Shown here piece by piece: positions 1 through 11,728 of a stretch of 64,000 nucleotides of DNA. The DNA is from Heliocidaris tuberculata. Its lineage: Eukaryota > Echinodermata > Echinoidea > Camarodonta > Echinometridae. Both the position numbers and the translations under genes were made by a program. Within the stretch, counting starts at the first letter, position 1, and each line of letters begins with the position of its first letter. The notes beneath the pieces are model-generated. The model was given only the letters and a program-made list of their open reading frames with translations. It did no database searches and had not been told where the DNA came from. The stretch lies in the NCBI GenBank assembly GCA_025618425.1, contig CM046835.1:20300308-20364307 (forward strand). The letters are read 5' to 3'.

Positions 1-179
1 GGAGCTGTTGAATTCTATTTTAAGAGTTAATTGCAGGTCCCGTCTTCCCTATTCGTCCTCCAACTCTCTCTGCATTTCTGTTTGCGCCAATATTGTAACT
101 TCACTTTCCACATTTTCTTCAGTTTTGTCGTTACATTAAAATGATGTGTTGATCTTACCAAAGACGAGCTCTTTATGAT

Positions 180-215
<36 letters not shown>

Positions 216-3096
216 TTCTCTCATGTATTTTCCCTCAACTGCTGTAAATATTCCCCTGAATAAATTGGAGATATTTTAAGATGTTTTTATTTCTTCTTCT
301 TCTTCTTGTAGTAATTTTCAACTTTAGGGTTATGCACCCCTATCACGAAGATGAAGACCTATTTAAAAACTATTCATTGTCCGTTCATATCTCAAAAAAG
401 CTTCTCAACCGCCTTGACGCCAATTCGAAATTAATTAGGGATGATAAGCTTCAAGATCTCTTTGGTTTCGTTCTTGATATCGGGTAGCGAAATTGATCAC
501 CGCAGACAGCATTTCATATTTACGCAGAAACATCATCTAGCGGTCACTTCAGCGACTTCCTCTTTTTCTATCTTCTCGGTCATTTGCGTACAAAGAAGCG
601 GAGATCGGAGATGTCGGGGAGAAAATAAGGACGGATAGAGATATGGGTATGGGGAGACTGGGCAGAGACATGCAGGCTATGCAGACTCACAACATATACG
701 AGAGAGAGGCGATATTATAGAGAAAATGAGGGGATGGTTATAGTGCGGATAATAAATATTTCTTAAAGGGTAAGTTGGCAAGAGAGAGGTGGAGAAAGAC
801 AGACAGAGACAGAGAAAGAGACAGAGACAGAGACAGACAGACAGAGATAAACAAAGAGGAAGAGGGGTGAAAAGGGTTACGTAATATATCGCTGCAAAAA
901 AATCTATATTGTAAAGAGAGAAAAAAAAAATCGTTGTTCTAGACTAATGAACCTAGTGCTCAAATGTCAAACCAATCAGCGTAAATTTTTCCAAAAATCA
1001 AATTTCTTTAGTTTCCCAATTTCATAATGTTTTTACTATCAAACATTTTCATACTAATCTTGAAAATAGAATCGGGTCACCCTCGAGCTTAATCATAAAG
1101 AAACAGGGCAAACGTTACCAACTGCATTTTCATTCATCATTAGATGACACAAATTTTGTCTTGGATGCAACAAAACCTTCATGAAGGGGATATAAATCTG
1201 ACGAAAATGTTTACAAAAAATAGTCAGATGACGTCCTAATTTCACTTAAGCGTCCATTATTAAAATCTGACTTTACGCCGTGTATCAGGCTACATAAATA
1301 TTACCTTAGACCACTTATAATGGCATGGGGCGAATTGAAGGTATACGCTGACCATAAAGTACTGCTCTATAATTATCTAGCGAATGCTTAGTCGCTTTAG
1401 AAACTATTTTTCCTTCTATGGCTTCTAAAGTTTGGTTAAACTATGTAGTACATTAAGAAAAGTGCGGATTCTTCCAATCCTCACATTTCGTCTACTCCCT
1501 ATAATTATGTATACAGCTTGTGTAGGTTTTTCGGGGAGTTGTTCCAATGCTAATTCGTCTAGTATCAACTGAAGCTCTGATAATCCTATTTCTACCACAC
1601 TGTAGCATACAACTGGTATAATTCATTTGTCTGAATGACATTATACTTATGGAACATTTTTTTTTCTGTTTTGGTTAACAATAGACAACACAGTTGTTTC
1701 AAAAATTATGATCATAGCATACTGTCCCCACAGAATGCTTATACCTCCATCTCATGCTATCAAAGATGCCAACCATCTCCTTCCCCCAATCTTCTATCAT
1801 TTGTCTTCCAAGTGTGTCCTTGATTTGTCTCAAATTGTACGAACAAGACTATATTTAACGGAAAGAAAACTCGCTAAAGTAATACGGAATGGTGTCGGTA
1901 TATGTCTCTTGTAAATAGGTAACCGCAGTTGTATTGACTTTTCAATTTCGCCACTCGTCCATCTCCATCAACTCAATTAGCAATTTTATGTCCATGTATG
2001 CTTACTGGAACAGTCTAGTGTACCTTACTAGAAAATATGAACATAGATTTGTTACACTTTAGAACTGATTGATCAACAAAATGAAATGGTTTTTTCCTTT
2101 ATGTACATGTATCTGCATAGATACTCGGGTATTGGGTAGGCTAAGATGTACTGTTAGAACTTTCCTCTTTCTAAAGCCTTTAATTTCAACGTTGTCCTTG
2201 AACAAAACATAATTTTTGTCATTCGGACGCAGACCAAATGAAAAAGCAGACAACAGATAAACAGACATGAGATATACATTGTAATTATTATGAAAGAATT
2301 CATAAATATTTAATATAACGTATTAAAAAGGGATTATCAAGGTTGGTGGGGGGGGGGGGGGGGAGGGGGTCTTCACTCAAGTTATAAAAGGTTCAACGAA
2401 TATTTATTGTAATTCGACTCGTAAGATGATACCGATTTGGGTTTTCGGCGAAGTCCCTTCCTGGTGTGAAATTGCGGCTTCAACTCGACAAGCAATTGAT
2501 GCAATGTCTTCTCTCTGTCACGATAGATTTACAAACCAAGCTTCAGAGAAAGAAAGGGAGTGACGAAACGAATGATGACGTCACTGGGAAAGAGTGGCGT
2601 GTGCAATTCATTCAGGGTTTTTTTTTATTCATTCTGTATATTATAATCACAAGAGGTGAGGGAATTGCAAACCGTCCTCGCCCTTTTCTACACATTTGCT
2701 TTTGCAGTATGCATGCAGACTTTGTCGGCACATACACAAGATTATTATTTTTTTTTTTTTTTTTTTTGTCGCTAATTTTTGTTTGAGCAGCTCCCCGGAC
2801 ATGCCGGAGAGCTGGAAGAAGGGTCTATTTTCATAGCATAAAAGGTCAAACAACTCTATTGTTTATAAATAATATAATGGGAATAATTATATATTTATAA
2901 AGCGTAGAAACTATGCTACTTCATTTTACTGCGCTGCAAGAGTTCCTGATGTGCTTTAAACTATAATGTCAGAACAGTTCACATATCAAATTTTGTGGTT
3001 TACGTTCTGATTTAAAAGTATTCAACGTTGGCAATGATTATTGTACTGGAAGGGCGTCTGGTGAGGTAAAGGACAATAATCTGAACACAAGTTTAT
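1..3096. other. Gene-free interval with simple repeats
   Basis: No coding region is recognisable on either strand; the open frames are short and lack domain signatures. It holds a (CT)n run at about 183-212, a GA-rich tract with GACAGA repeats at about 781-880, a G-run at 2347-2363 and a T-run at about 2746-2767. The rest looks like unique AT-rich non-coding DNA. Confidence 0.6.
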
Positions 3097-3104
3097 CATG
3101 CACC

Positions 3105-3838
3105 CAGTGGCGTAACTACGGGGGTAACAGGGGGAAGGTGCCCCGAGCGACACTTGAAGGGGGCTCAAAAACGCAAAAGAGAGAAAAAGAAAGGGCAGAA
3201 AAGCAAGAAAATTTATTTATTATTATTTTATCCGCAGGGTAAAGTGCAATAGACCGTTTTAGGGTTTAAAAGGCGAAATTTTCCCAAGCTCGGTAGTTTT
3301 GCTCACTCGCATATAATGCTGTTTCAGGGTCTCATAATTCAGGGTCTAAATAGGTTATAATTTGTGAAAAGTGTTTTTAAATGGTTCAAAAATTTGAAGA
3401 AAACATATAATTCTAGTTGCTTAGCTCCCTATTGTATAAGTTCATCCGTCTCTTTAAATATTGCACCTCCAGTATAAGATAAAGGTTCAAAAGTTGAAAC
3501 TTCCGGTTGTCTTGCTAAATTCCTCGACTATATTTTACCTAGTTACCGTTAATTTTGAGCCTGATTTGAGAAAGAAGTGAACAGAAAAGACATTCATCAA
3601 TGTTAACATTTGAAACTATTTCACACGATATCATGCTCTCCTGTGCATAAAATACATAAGAAATAACTTCTTTTGAGGATTAAAAACATAGAATTCTAAC
3701 GATCGGTTGCTTCACTCCTTCGCTTGTACAGTAACGTGTAAGTTGGGGCGATGGAGGTGGGGGCCGGGGACGGGGGGGGGGGGGGGCGCAATCTCATTTT
3801 TTTTGCCTAGGGCGCCATAATCCCTAGATACACCAATG
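3105..3838. mobile_element. Non-autonomous hAT/P-like DNA element
   Basis: The left end reads CAGTGGCGTAACTACGG. The right end, reverse-complemented, reads CATTGGTGTATCTAGG, giving imperfect terminal inverted repeats. The flanks carry an 8-bp near-duplication, CATGCACC at 3097-3104 and CATGCACA at 3839-3846 (7 of 8 identical). An 8-bp duplication with CAGTGG-type ends is characteristic of hAT and P superfamily elements. The 734-bp body has no transposase ORF and includes a poly-G run near 3773-3786. The superfamily assignment is inferred from ends and duplication only. Confidence 0.65.
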
Positions 3839-3846
3839 CATGCACA

Positions 3847-4755
3847 CATGTTTTGCCTCACGAAGAAAAATACAAAAACACAACCAAAGAGTTTTTTTGT
3901 CTTTTTTTAAGACACGGATTTTTTTTTTTTCGTTTATATAACAAGTTCTGATTCCTAGAATTATCACAGAATGGACTAGAATACAATTGAACGTACCTTA
4001 CGGACTTATATTTTCATGTTATAAAGCCTCAAACACAAAACTAACACAATGATGAAACACGTTCTTTCCTTCGGGCATTGGATAGCTTTTTTTCTAATCT
4101 AGCTGATTGTATATCCCTTGTTATTACATTCTGGTACATCTACATTAATTGGCAGCCTTCCAGGTCCAAAGGGAAATTATACCATATTGCATTGTGCACG
4201 CTTTTCAAGTCATATGAGAACATACATGTAATTGATACTACTAATCTGTGTCGTCTAATAATTTTGTTCTCGTATAAAGAAATTAAAAAAACAACTAACA
4301 AAACTAAGCTTCACTTTTTAGTACAACAATGGTCTCGTATAAAAAACAACTAACAAAACTAAGTTACACTTTTTAGCAAAACAGTGTTCCACTAATGAAT
4401 ATGGACAATATTAATGCCATTTGGGTAAGCTGTAGCCCCGCATTGCATAGATGGCTCAACATAGTGAAAAAAAAAAGAATCACTCTCTTCTGAAAGAAAA
4501 AAAAAAGTTACACAGTGGCTAAGAATATTAGTTTACGCTACCCCCTTTCTGACAATCTAGAATCCGCTTTTACATTCAGTCATAGTTTGAAAAAAAGTGA
4601 CCATAAGATTAAAACGATACAAGAACTTTAGGGTAATGACGGACATTATTTTATATAAATTCATAAAGGGTGAATAGAAAACGCACTTCAAATCTATTAA
4701 CTTTGTTTGTTACAATGTTTAACAATTGTGTAAAAACCTCATTTTAAAAAAATCC
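3847..4755. other. Gene-free interval
   Basis: AT-rich DNA without a recognisable gene. A short direct duplication is visible: an AAACAACTAACAAAACTAAG-like string occurs near 4287 and again near 4345. Several A-runs are present. Confidence 0.5.
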
Positions 4756-5131
4756 TTAAAGGGATGCTTGAGTTCTGGGAAAGGTCCAAAAAAGTGAGCT
4801 TTCTCATTCTTCTGTTAGTTTGGAAGATTATCATAGTAGATATGTCCCCTGAAAAGGATTGCTCTTCAAATGCCCTCACATTCAAAATCTGACAAGAAAC
4901 AGCTGAAATTTTTCAGGCCAAACATTTGTTTGTAGTCCCATAAACATATTCCTGTGTGCAGTGCATTTGAATCTGCAGCAGAATTGAGTCAATTTCTTAT
5001 CATTTTGGTGATTTCAAGACCTTACAGCATACACCATTTATTATGTGCGATATAATCAACCTTTCCCAATTGCTTTGAGACAGTTTCTTTCACAATTCAA
5101 TATCATGACCAGAACTCAATTTTATCTTTAA
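4756..5131 (-). mobile_element. TTAA-flanked MITE, family R1 copy 1
   Basis: This is one of four copies of the same family in the window; the others are near 43825, 51563 and 54794. TTAA lies at both ends (4756-4759 and 5128-5131). The terminal inverted repeats share a TTGAGTTCTGG core at one end and CCAGAACTCAA at the other. Internal blocks shared with the other copies include the AAGCAATTGGGAAA region and a TTTGGAAGATTATCATAGTA block. This copy is inverted relative to the other three. There is no ORF. TTAA target sites are used by piggyBac and Kolobok transposases. Confidence 0.75.
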
Positions 5132-5253
5132 GTTTATAATTCTTATTTGTTAATGAGAGAATCTTGATATGTCAAAGCTGAATGCCTGAAGGAAATAATT
5201 ATTGAATGAACTTCTTCCGCTCCTGTGAAACTATTTCATGTTGATTTGACGAA

Positions 5254-5450
5254 AACAACAATAATCATCATCATAATAATGACGATGATGATTATATGAT
5301 AATAAAGATGATAGCAATAATAATGATTATGATAATAAAACCAACACAAAATGATAATTGTCATAATAATATTAACAATAACAATAACGATAATGATTGT
5401 CATAATGATAATGATGATGATGATGATGATGATGATGACGGAAATAAGAA
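5254..5450. repeat. AAT/GAT trinucleotide microsatellite
   Basis: Degenerate mixture of AAT, ATG and GAT triplets ending in a pure GAT run at about 5411-5439. Open frames here translate to N/D or M/I homopolymers and are not genes. Confidence 0.9.
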
Positions 5451-6617
5451 TAATAACAATGAAAATAGCAACAACAAAAAATCAAAACTTCAAATCCACC
5501 ATCGGACTATTACCGCATTTGTTATCATTGTGGAGTAATGGTTTACATCGATGGATTCAAACTGTCACGTTGCGACCACATGATGGCAGCAGATGCTTTC
5601 CAGACTCGAACAACAATCATTATCAAGTTTGAGACATTGCAAATGTGGTTACCATTAAGAAGGTGTCCTGCATTTATTTTGAGACTGAATCAACCCGTCA
5701 GCATTGCTTGAATTGTTTTCACTCATGGGTATACATCTAGCATGCCCATCTGGCAACCTTTAGATTTTTCATTAGTGTTTATCTGCAAGCTATTTCAACC
5801 CATACTAAAGAAAAAAGAGAAACTAGGGCTTGATGACGAGCTCAGGTCTACACAGAGAACGTTGTTATGTAATCATCTGCACTGCATGTTGGACGAATAC
5901 TTATTTCAGCCTGTGTTTTCATTCGAATATATGCAAATCATTGGCAAATTATTCTACAGATATGCATTTTATAAGGTATTTAAAATCCATGGACACGGAT
6001 TTTGTGACCTTTAATTTCTCTCTTTTACTCAGTAACTTTTTTTCCATAACAAATACTTCTTCTTTTTTACCGTGGGATGAGTGAAAAACACTTTTGTAAG
6101 ATTTTGGACACAGTTTTATTTAGATCTTTCAGAGGATTAGAAAGGATGATATAAGGTCCAAAACGGTAATAAGAAATACTTCGATATATTGTGTTATGTT
6201 ACATGCTACATCTTATTAATACTGGCAGTTAGGGATTTTCTACTTTTATATTCACTCGAAACTGTACCCCCCAAAAAATTAGCCTTGGGAGAAAATTTCA
6301 TCTGTTATAAAATTGACGTTTCAAAAAAGCGGGGCATGATTCCAAAGTGATTTCGCCTTTTAAGAAAAGTGGAGTCAAAAGAGTGCACTTTATGCGAAGT
6401 ATTGCTTGAAGTACTTTGAAAAAGGGGTACTCATTGCGGGCTTGCGGCTAGAGCACTTAGAGATTATTTGGCCGCAGTGTGGTATTTGGATGGGGGTGAT
6501 GGACCAAAACATCAAGTGATGTTCCCGTGGTGAATTCCACATGCAGGCATTTGGGTTGTTACAAAAGTTTGTTACAACATTTATAACATATTCATCACTC
6601 TTTTTCTTTCACTCCAT

Positions 6618-6618
<1 letters not shown>
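5451..6618. other. Gene-free interval
   Basis: Two overlapping frames of 84-90 codons (5742-6084) have no recognisable domain and no splice or codon-bias support. No repeat structure was noticed. Confidence 0.5.
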
Positions 6619-6648
<30 letters not shown>

Positions 6649-6712
6649 CCTCTTTCTCCCCCCCCCCCCTCTCTCTCTCTCCCTCTCTCTCTCTCTATAT
6701 ATACATATATTC
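6619..6712. repeat. (CT)n, poly-C and (AT)n compound microsatellite
   Basis: CT dinucleotides, a C-run at about 6659-6669, more CT, and then a short TATATA run. Confidence 0.9.
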
Positions 6713-6867
6713 ACTATGCAGTCTCTGAGTAGGCAATGAGAAAATAGAATAATCAAGCCAGTCAATCAATCATCGACAGGTCAGTACTTCTCCCGTGATA
6801 CCACAATTTCTTTATTCTTACTACATGGGTGTATCAAGAGAATAGAGACTGTAAGCATTTTCAACAT

Positions 6868-7100
6868 GAAAACACTTCAGGACGACTCTGGTGGCCTAGG
6901 TATCAAAAAAACATTTTAAGCGAACTCTGGCGGCTTTTGGGTATCAATATAACATTTCACACTGACTGTGCCGTTAATAAACATTCGAAACCAACTTTGG
7001 TGGCTTATAGCCTTATCACGAAAACACTTTACGCCGACTCTGGTGGCCTACAGGTATCAAGAAAACATATTACTCCGACCCTGGTGGCCTAGGTATCCAA
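6868..7100. repeat. Degenerate ~40-bp minisatellite
   Basis: About six imperfect units, each holding CGACTCTGGTGGCCTA followed by GGTATCAA and an AAAACA-rich stretch. Units begin near 6884, 6924, 6964, 6994, 7036 and 7078 and are 30-42 bp long. The third unit is the most diverged. A frame crosses the array because the unit is often a multiple of three, but the translation (RLWWPRYQ, DSGGLQVS, PTLVA) matches nothing I recognise. Confidence 0.75.
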
Positions 7101-7795
7101 GCAGAATAGCGTTACGGGTTCTCTGCTTGTCTCAAGCCTGAACGGACTCAATAAATAAACTCATCCTCTTCTTTTACGTTGATGGATCACGCGGAAAGAC
7201 GTTGGGACGTTTCTCCTCATTACGAGCTCGGTGTTTGACTAACTCTCGACATAAACACATAAGCAAACCATAGGCGAAGGCGATGAATGAGAACACGTGT
7301 AGGGGCGTGTTGAGGTTTCGATGTCAAAGGCCGTGGGGGGGGGCATTCTAATAATTATCACCATTATCAGTGGCTTATCCAGCTTACTGAGCCCGCCTAC
7401 GCCTCCCATTTGAAGGCCCAGGGGAAAAAATAGTACAGCTTGTGATGGGGCTACTATTAAGCACACAGGGCTGCACAAATACGTTTCGTCCACGTCTGTG
7501 GGGGATGTCCCCCTTCCCCCTTTTATAAATATTGGTAGAAGCCTCCTACTATTTTACGTGCGTGTGTAATTAAAGTACTCAAGATATACAGGATGCTATA
7601 GTTGTCGTATTCGCACAATATGTAGACACACGGTGAATTTCGATCGTTCGCAAGACAGCCCTTTTAACATTTCTCTCATAGTATGTATCCCCACTTCCTT
7701 ACCCATTATAAAAGTGTCCCTTAACCGATAAATGTCTTATGTGAGAAGAAAATCTTACATGATGAAAAATATAAAAAAATAAGAACAAAGGAGAA
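7101..7795. other. Gene-free interval
   Basis: No gene recognised. A CAGTGGCTTATCCAGC string at about 7369 resembles the end of a CAGTGG-type element, but no partner end was found. Confidence 0.4.
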
Positions 7796-8392
7796 TTATC
7801 GGTAACATCGGTAACATCTACTGTATATGTTAAACTACCAGTAAACAACTTTCATTCTTGGATTGAAATATAAAGCATGGTTCTTACCCCATACCCATCA
7901 TTGCCCACACTCTTTTTATATGTCTTTCTTTGACTGATCTTAGCTGGATTTAAAAAAAAATAAAGATATAATATAATAACCTAAGGAAAGCGGAAATCTA
8001 CCGTAGATGTTAAAACAATGCAACCACCAAGATTGTAAAACAGTGGGTATATAATCCCCTTCACATTATCACAATTTCATTTTCTCACCCCCCCCCTCTC
8101 TCTCTCTCTCTCTCTGTATACATCTGTCCTTTTGCACTCTTTTAATTATTTTCCCTGTAGGTCATTCATCAGCTAAAAGGGGCTACAATCTACGGTAGAT
8201 GTCGAACGATACAGTCCTTACTTTAGACCCGTGAAGAAAAGGATATCCCTTTAAGGTACGATTCATAGCTTCGCCTTCTTGCCTTCACCCCCGTACATAA
8301 CCCATCTTTTCGACTCCCTTGTTATCTCGACAGTATATACACATTGTTGTTTTCAGCTGAAAGAAGCTGAAATCTTCTTTAGATGTTAAACT
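7796..8392. repeat. Four-unit array of ~185-bp period with ATCTACNGTAGAT core
   Basis: A conserved block of the form AATCTACNGTAGATGTTAAAC occurs four times, with the ATCT at about 7816, 7996, 8188 and 8372 (spacings 180, 192 and 184). The third and fourth blocks are preceded by CAGCTAAAAGGGGCT and CAGCTGAAAGAAGCT. The core is palindromic (ATCTACCGTAGAT in unit 2). Sequence between cores is much less conserved, and unit 2 has acquired a C-run and (CT)n at 8090-8116. Confidence 0.6.
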
Positions 8393-8490
8393 ATTGATTT
8401 TTCAGTGTACGAATATTTATGAACGTGGTAATGCTAATGAGAGAGTTAACCACTTCGAACTAGTTTCCTCTATTTCAACTCCCTCTAACA

Positions 8491-8493
<3 letters not shown>

Positions 8494-8535
<42 letters not shown>

Positions 8536-8554
8536 TTCTTCTTCTTCTTCTTTC
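8494..8554. repeat. (CT)n / (TTC)n microsatellite
   Basis: CT dinucleotides passing into TTC triplets. Frames on both strands are low-complexity artefacts. Confidence 0.9.
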
Positions 8555-8626
8555 TGCATATCTCTTCTCCCATATGTCATACTTTGGTATGTGGTTTGAG
8601 ATAAGAAGGTACAAATAAATGCACAT

Positions 8627-9737
8627 GGGGAATTCCCTTCACCGTATGATCCCCAAATCAGAAAAACGATGTCTTTTTAAACTCATGCAATTTCACTGCA
8701 GGTACTCAACATACCGATTCTCTTGGCTATGAGAGAGACTTTTATTTTTCAATTATAGAACTGGGATCCTGACATATTTTTACCTGATGGAGTTACCGAT
8801 GACAAACTAGAAAATGGCATCCAGGCTGAAATATATATATATAGCATCTATCTGGAACAAACGGATTATTACATGGCAGAAATCTCAAAGTTCGTATACA
8901 TGTATGCACATTACCGAAAATCATGAGAATGGGGTAGAGGAAGCGCTTTTTCTATAATCTGGAAATCGTAATCGTGCCAACTTGGATTATTTTCACTATT
9001 TTATAACACAACGGATACTATACGACGTTCTCTTTAGAACATAATACAGCTATCAAATGAGAGTTTCAGAACAGGACACTGCATTCATACCGGCCAGTAA
9101 TACCAGGGATTGAGCTCCACTCCCACCATAAGCGTGGATGAATGCAACTCTGATCTAGACGCCTTACTTATACCGGTAAAAGCGCGCCAACGCGGAATCA
9201 ACACTTTAAAAATGTTTGAAAGCTTAAGGGAATAGTGAACAACAATGTGGACATTATATAACACCCCGAAAATTTCATTACTATTAAATGCGCTATCGAA
9301 AAGTTAAAGTATGTAGTGAGTTGGTTCAGAACCAACACTCCACGCCCATGTCCGTGAAGTCCATGATCCCTAAGTATTGTAGCGTAAATTATTGGCGACA
9401 GTGACATTCTTATTTCAAAGGGGGGGGGGGGGGGGCTGATATTTTACCCATGTGGATTCGCTTGTGACTATACCATTTCTTCCTTCATAATGACTGACAA
9501 TGAATGATAGTGCTCTATATGTGTGCTCTGAATCTCCGATGTGCAGCTCTGAAACGAAAGTGGTCACGTGGATTATTTCTAAGCGGATTGAAAGGCAAGC
9601 CGTGCTTATTATCCCTTAATGACAGATAGGTGGCACAATACTATGACATACAACAAGGTGAGTGTGTAGAAATAGCACTGAATGTAATGGATAGAAATAG
9701 GTTATGGGTAATTGAGGGTCGTAGTAGTAACATTAGA
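8627..9737. other. Gene-free interval
   Basis: No recognisable gene. A G-run lies at 9420-9435. Confidence 0.5.
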
Positions 9738-9857
9738 TGAGGAAGAAGAAGGAGGAGGAGGAGAAAAAGAAGAAGAAGAAGAAGAAGAAGAAGAAGAAGA
9801 AGAAGAAGAAGAAGAAGAAGAAGAAGAAGAAAGAAGAGGAGGAGGAGGAGGAGGAGG

Positions 9858-9888
<31 letters not shown>

Positions 9889-10015
9889 GTAGTAGTAGTA
9901 GTAGAAGTAGTATAATAGTAGTATAATACTAGTTGTGGTAGCAGTAGTAGTAGTATAGTATAGTAGTAGGAGTAGTAGTGTAATATATAGTAGTAGTAGT
10001 AGTAGTAGTAGCAGC

Positions 10016-10065
<50 letters not shown>

Positions 10066-10136
10066 CAGTAGTAGTAGTAGTATAGTAGCAGTAGTAGTAG
10101 TAGTACTACTACTACTACTAGGATAGTAGTAGTAGG
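9738..10136. repeat. 400-bp trinucleotide microsatellite, GAA/GGA then TAG
   Basis: GAA and GGA triplets (about 9738-9885) pass into TAG/AGC triplets (about 9885-10136). A 220-codon frame on the minus strand consists of homopolymeric S, P and Y and is an artefact of the missing stop codon in the repeat. Confidence 0.95.
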
Positions 10137-10179
10137 TGTTTGCGGCAAAGACTCAGCCGGTGGAGGGTGAAGAAAAATG

Positions 10180-10305
10180 TAGAGTACAGAGAGAGCAAAA
10201 GAGGGAGGGAGAAAGAGAGAGAGAGAGAGGGGGGGGGGAGGGAGAGAGAGAGTAAAGATAGACAGAGAGAGGAAAAAAAAAAGATAGAGAGAGAGAGAGA
10301 GATAA
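10180..10305. repeat. GA-rich simple repeat
   Basis: (GA)n interrupted by G-runs and A-runs. Confidence 0.85.
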
Positions 10306-11029
10306 TGTATTTGCGCATAACAGTTTGAATGAAAGTACCTCTGTAAATTACACATATCAGCCAAGAACAGAATCTTTCTTCAGTCATCATGAAACCTGTA
10401 TTTCTCCAACTCTTTTCCCCAAATAATTTAAAAGGAGACGAGCTGTATTTCAAAGTGGAATACCGCACCCCTCTCGCCGTAGTCCTTGGCCTGATTATAC
10501 CAAGGAGTTCTGTGATAACTCCTTGATTATACAGAGAGCGTCGAACAGTCGTGTTGTATGAACCTCATGATCCCTCAATCTATATACGTGGATCGAATGA
10601 ATCCATCGAAAAGAGAAATGTTAGCTCGAGCAAAAAGAGGTTCATGCTCCCTTTCTTAAGCCCTAGGAGGGGCTAACCTTACACCCTTTCTAATCCCAGG
10701 GTTATAGATGTGTGCTACAAGAGTTCGGGCTCAGATCGGATGGTTATCCCAGGCGCTTTGCTAGAGACATTAGTTTCCTTCAATATCGACCTATTTTTGA
10801 TGAAACAACATGACCAGGGGAGGATGTAATGCTGCACTGTTAGCAAAAATACCCGGACAGGATGTTTGTTTTAAGGTACTAATGAAAAGAAAGGGAGACG
10901 AAATAAAGTACTGCCAAAAAGTAATGCAGAAATGATTGCCTTTATACGTACGTGATACTTATTCTTACTGTTCTGTCACCAAATGCTACAAGTATACACT
11001 GCTAATGGCACCTGTTTTGCTTTGCTTTA
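10306..11029. other. Gene-free interval with a small inverted repeat
   Basis: At about 10475-10540, two copies of a TGATTATAC block and complementary CCAAGGAG/CTCCTTG words form a short imperfect stem. Otherwise no gene or repeat was seen. Confidence 0.4.
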
Positions 11030-11034
11030 CTTCA

Positions 11035-11148
11035 GGCTTTCAAGCACACCAAAGGAAAAAAGTAGGAGAAAAGTAGGTTCAAAATTTCAGAAATAGTAGG
11101 GAGAAAAGTAGGATTCAGGAGAGAGAAAGTAGGATAAAAGTAGGAAAT
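11035..11148. repeat. Short AAAGTAGG minisatellite
   Basis: The words GAGAAAAGTAGG and AAAGTAGGAT recur about six times at irregular spacing. Confidence 0.6.
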
Positions 11149-11534
11149 TTGCATATCCTCAGGATTTTTTTTTTCCATGTCATTACTTGACTGCCCACTG
11201 TTCTGACTAGATCTCACAATCTGTATTTACTGCAGTCATAGATTATACCTATTTCATGGATAAGCTCAAAGGATACTTTTAAATAGCTTTGAGAAAACAT
11301 GCTAGATGAAATGACTACACTGCCAGGTTCCTCTTCTTTGGGACGCAAGGGAGCAATGGGCTGATGGGTATTGCTGCACTTCCATTTTGTTGTGGCTTAC
11401 CGAATCTGACAATTAAAAAACTGTTGCAAGGTTGACGTCGTTTGTCACACTTTCCTTCTTTCTTGGCCCATGCAATATAAGCTTTCCAATTTGAAAAGGT
11501 TTGAAAAAGGTTGAAAAGGTTTAAAGGTCTATTT

Positions 11535-11728
11535 TACTTGACTGCTAAGAAGGCACGCGTAAGCTTGTAAGTAAGCAACCCGGTGACCGATGACCTTAAG
11601 TCCTCTCCGAGGGACTTGGTTATGAGGATTGATGTCTTACCAAAGGGCACTAGCGCATTCACGTAGTTTCGAACCCGGGTCCTCCCAGTTACGAGACCAC
11701 TGCTCTACCACTAAGCCATCGTGCCTCC
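11535..11728 (-). mobile_element. tRNA-derived SINE
   Basis: Read on the minus strand, the 5' end at about 11727 carries an A box (TGGCTTAGTGG) and, after about 35 bp, a B box (GGTTCGAAACT). This is the internal RNA polymerase III promoter layout of a tRNA gene. The head is followed by an unrelated body of over 100 bp instead of a tRNA 3' acceptor end, so it is a SINE and not a tRNA gene. The 3' boundary is uncertain because no clear tail is visible. Confidence 0.75.

Noticed and set aside
9702..10364. 220-codon minus-strand frame
   Set aside because: Translation is homopolymeric S, P, Y and L from GAA/TAG microsatellites that lack stop codons in that frame; no domain.
11535..11728. Functional tRNA gene on the minus strand
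   Set aside because: A and B boxes are present but there is no acceptor-stem closure and an unrelated body follows; SINE is a better explanation.
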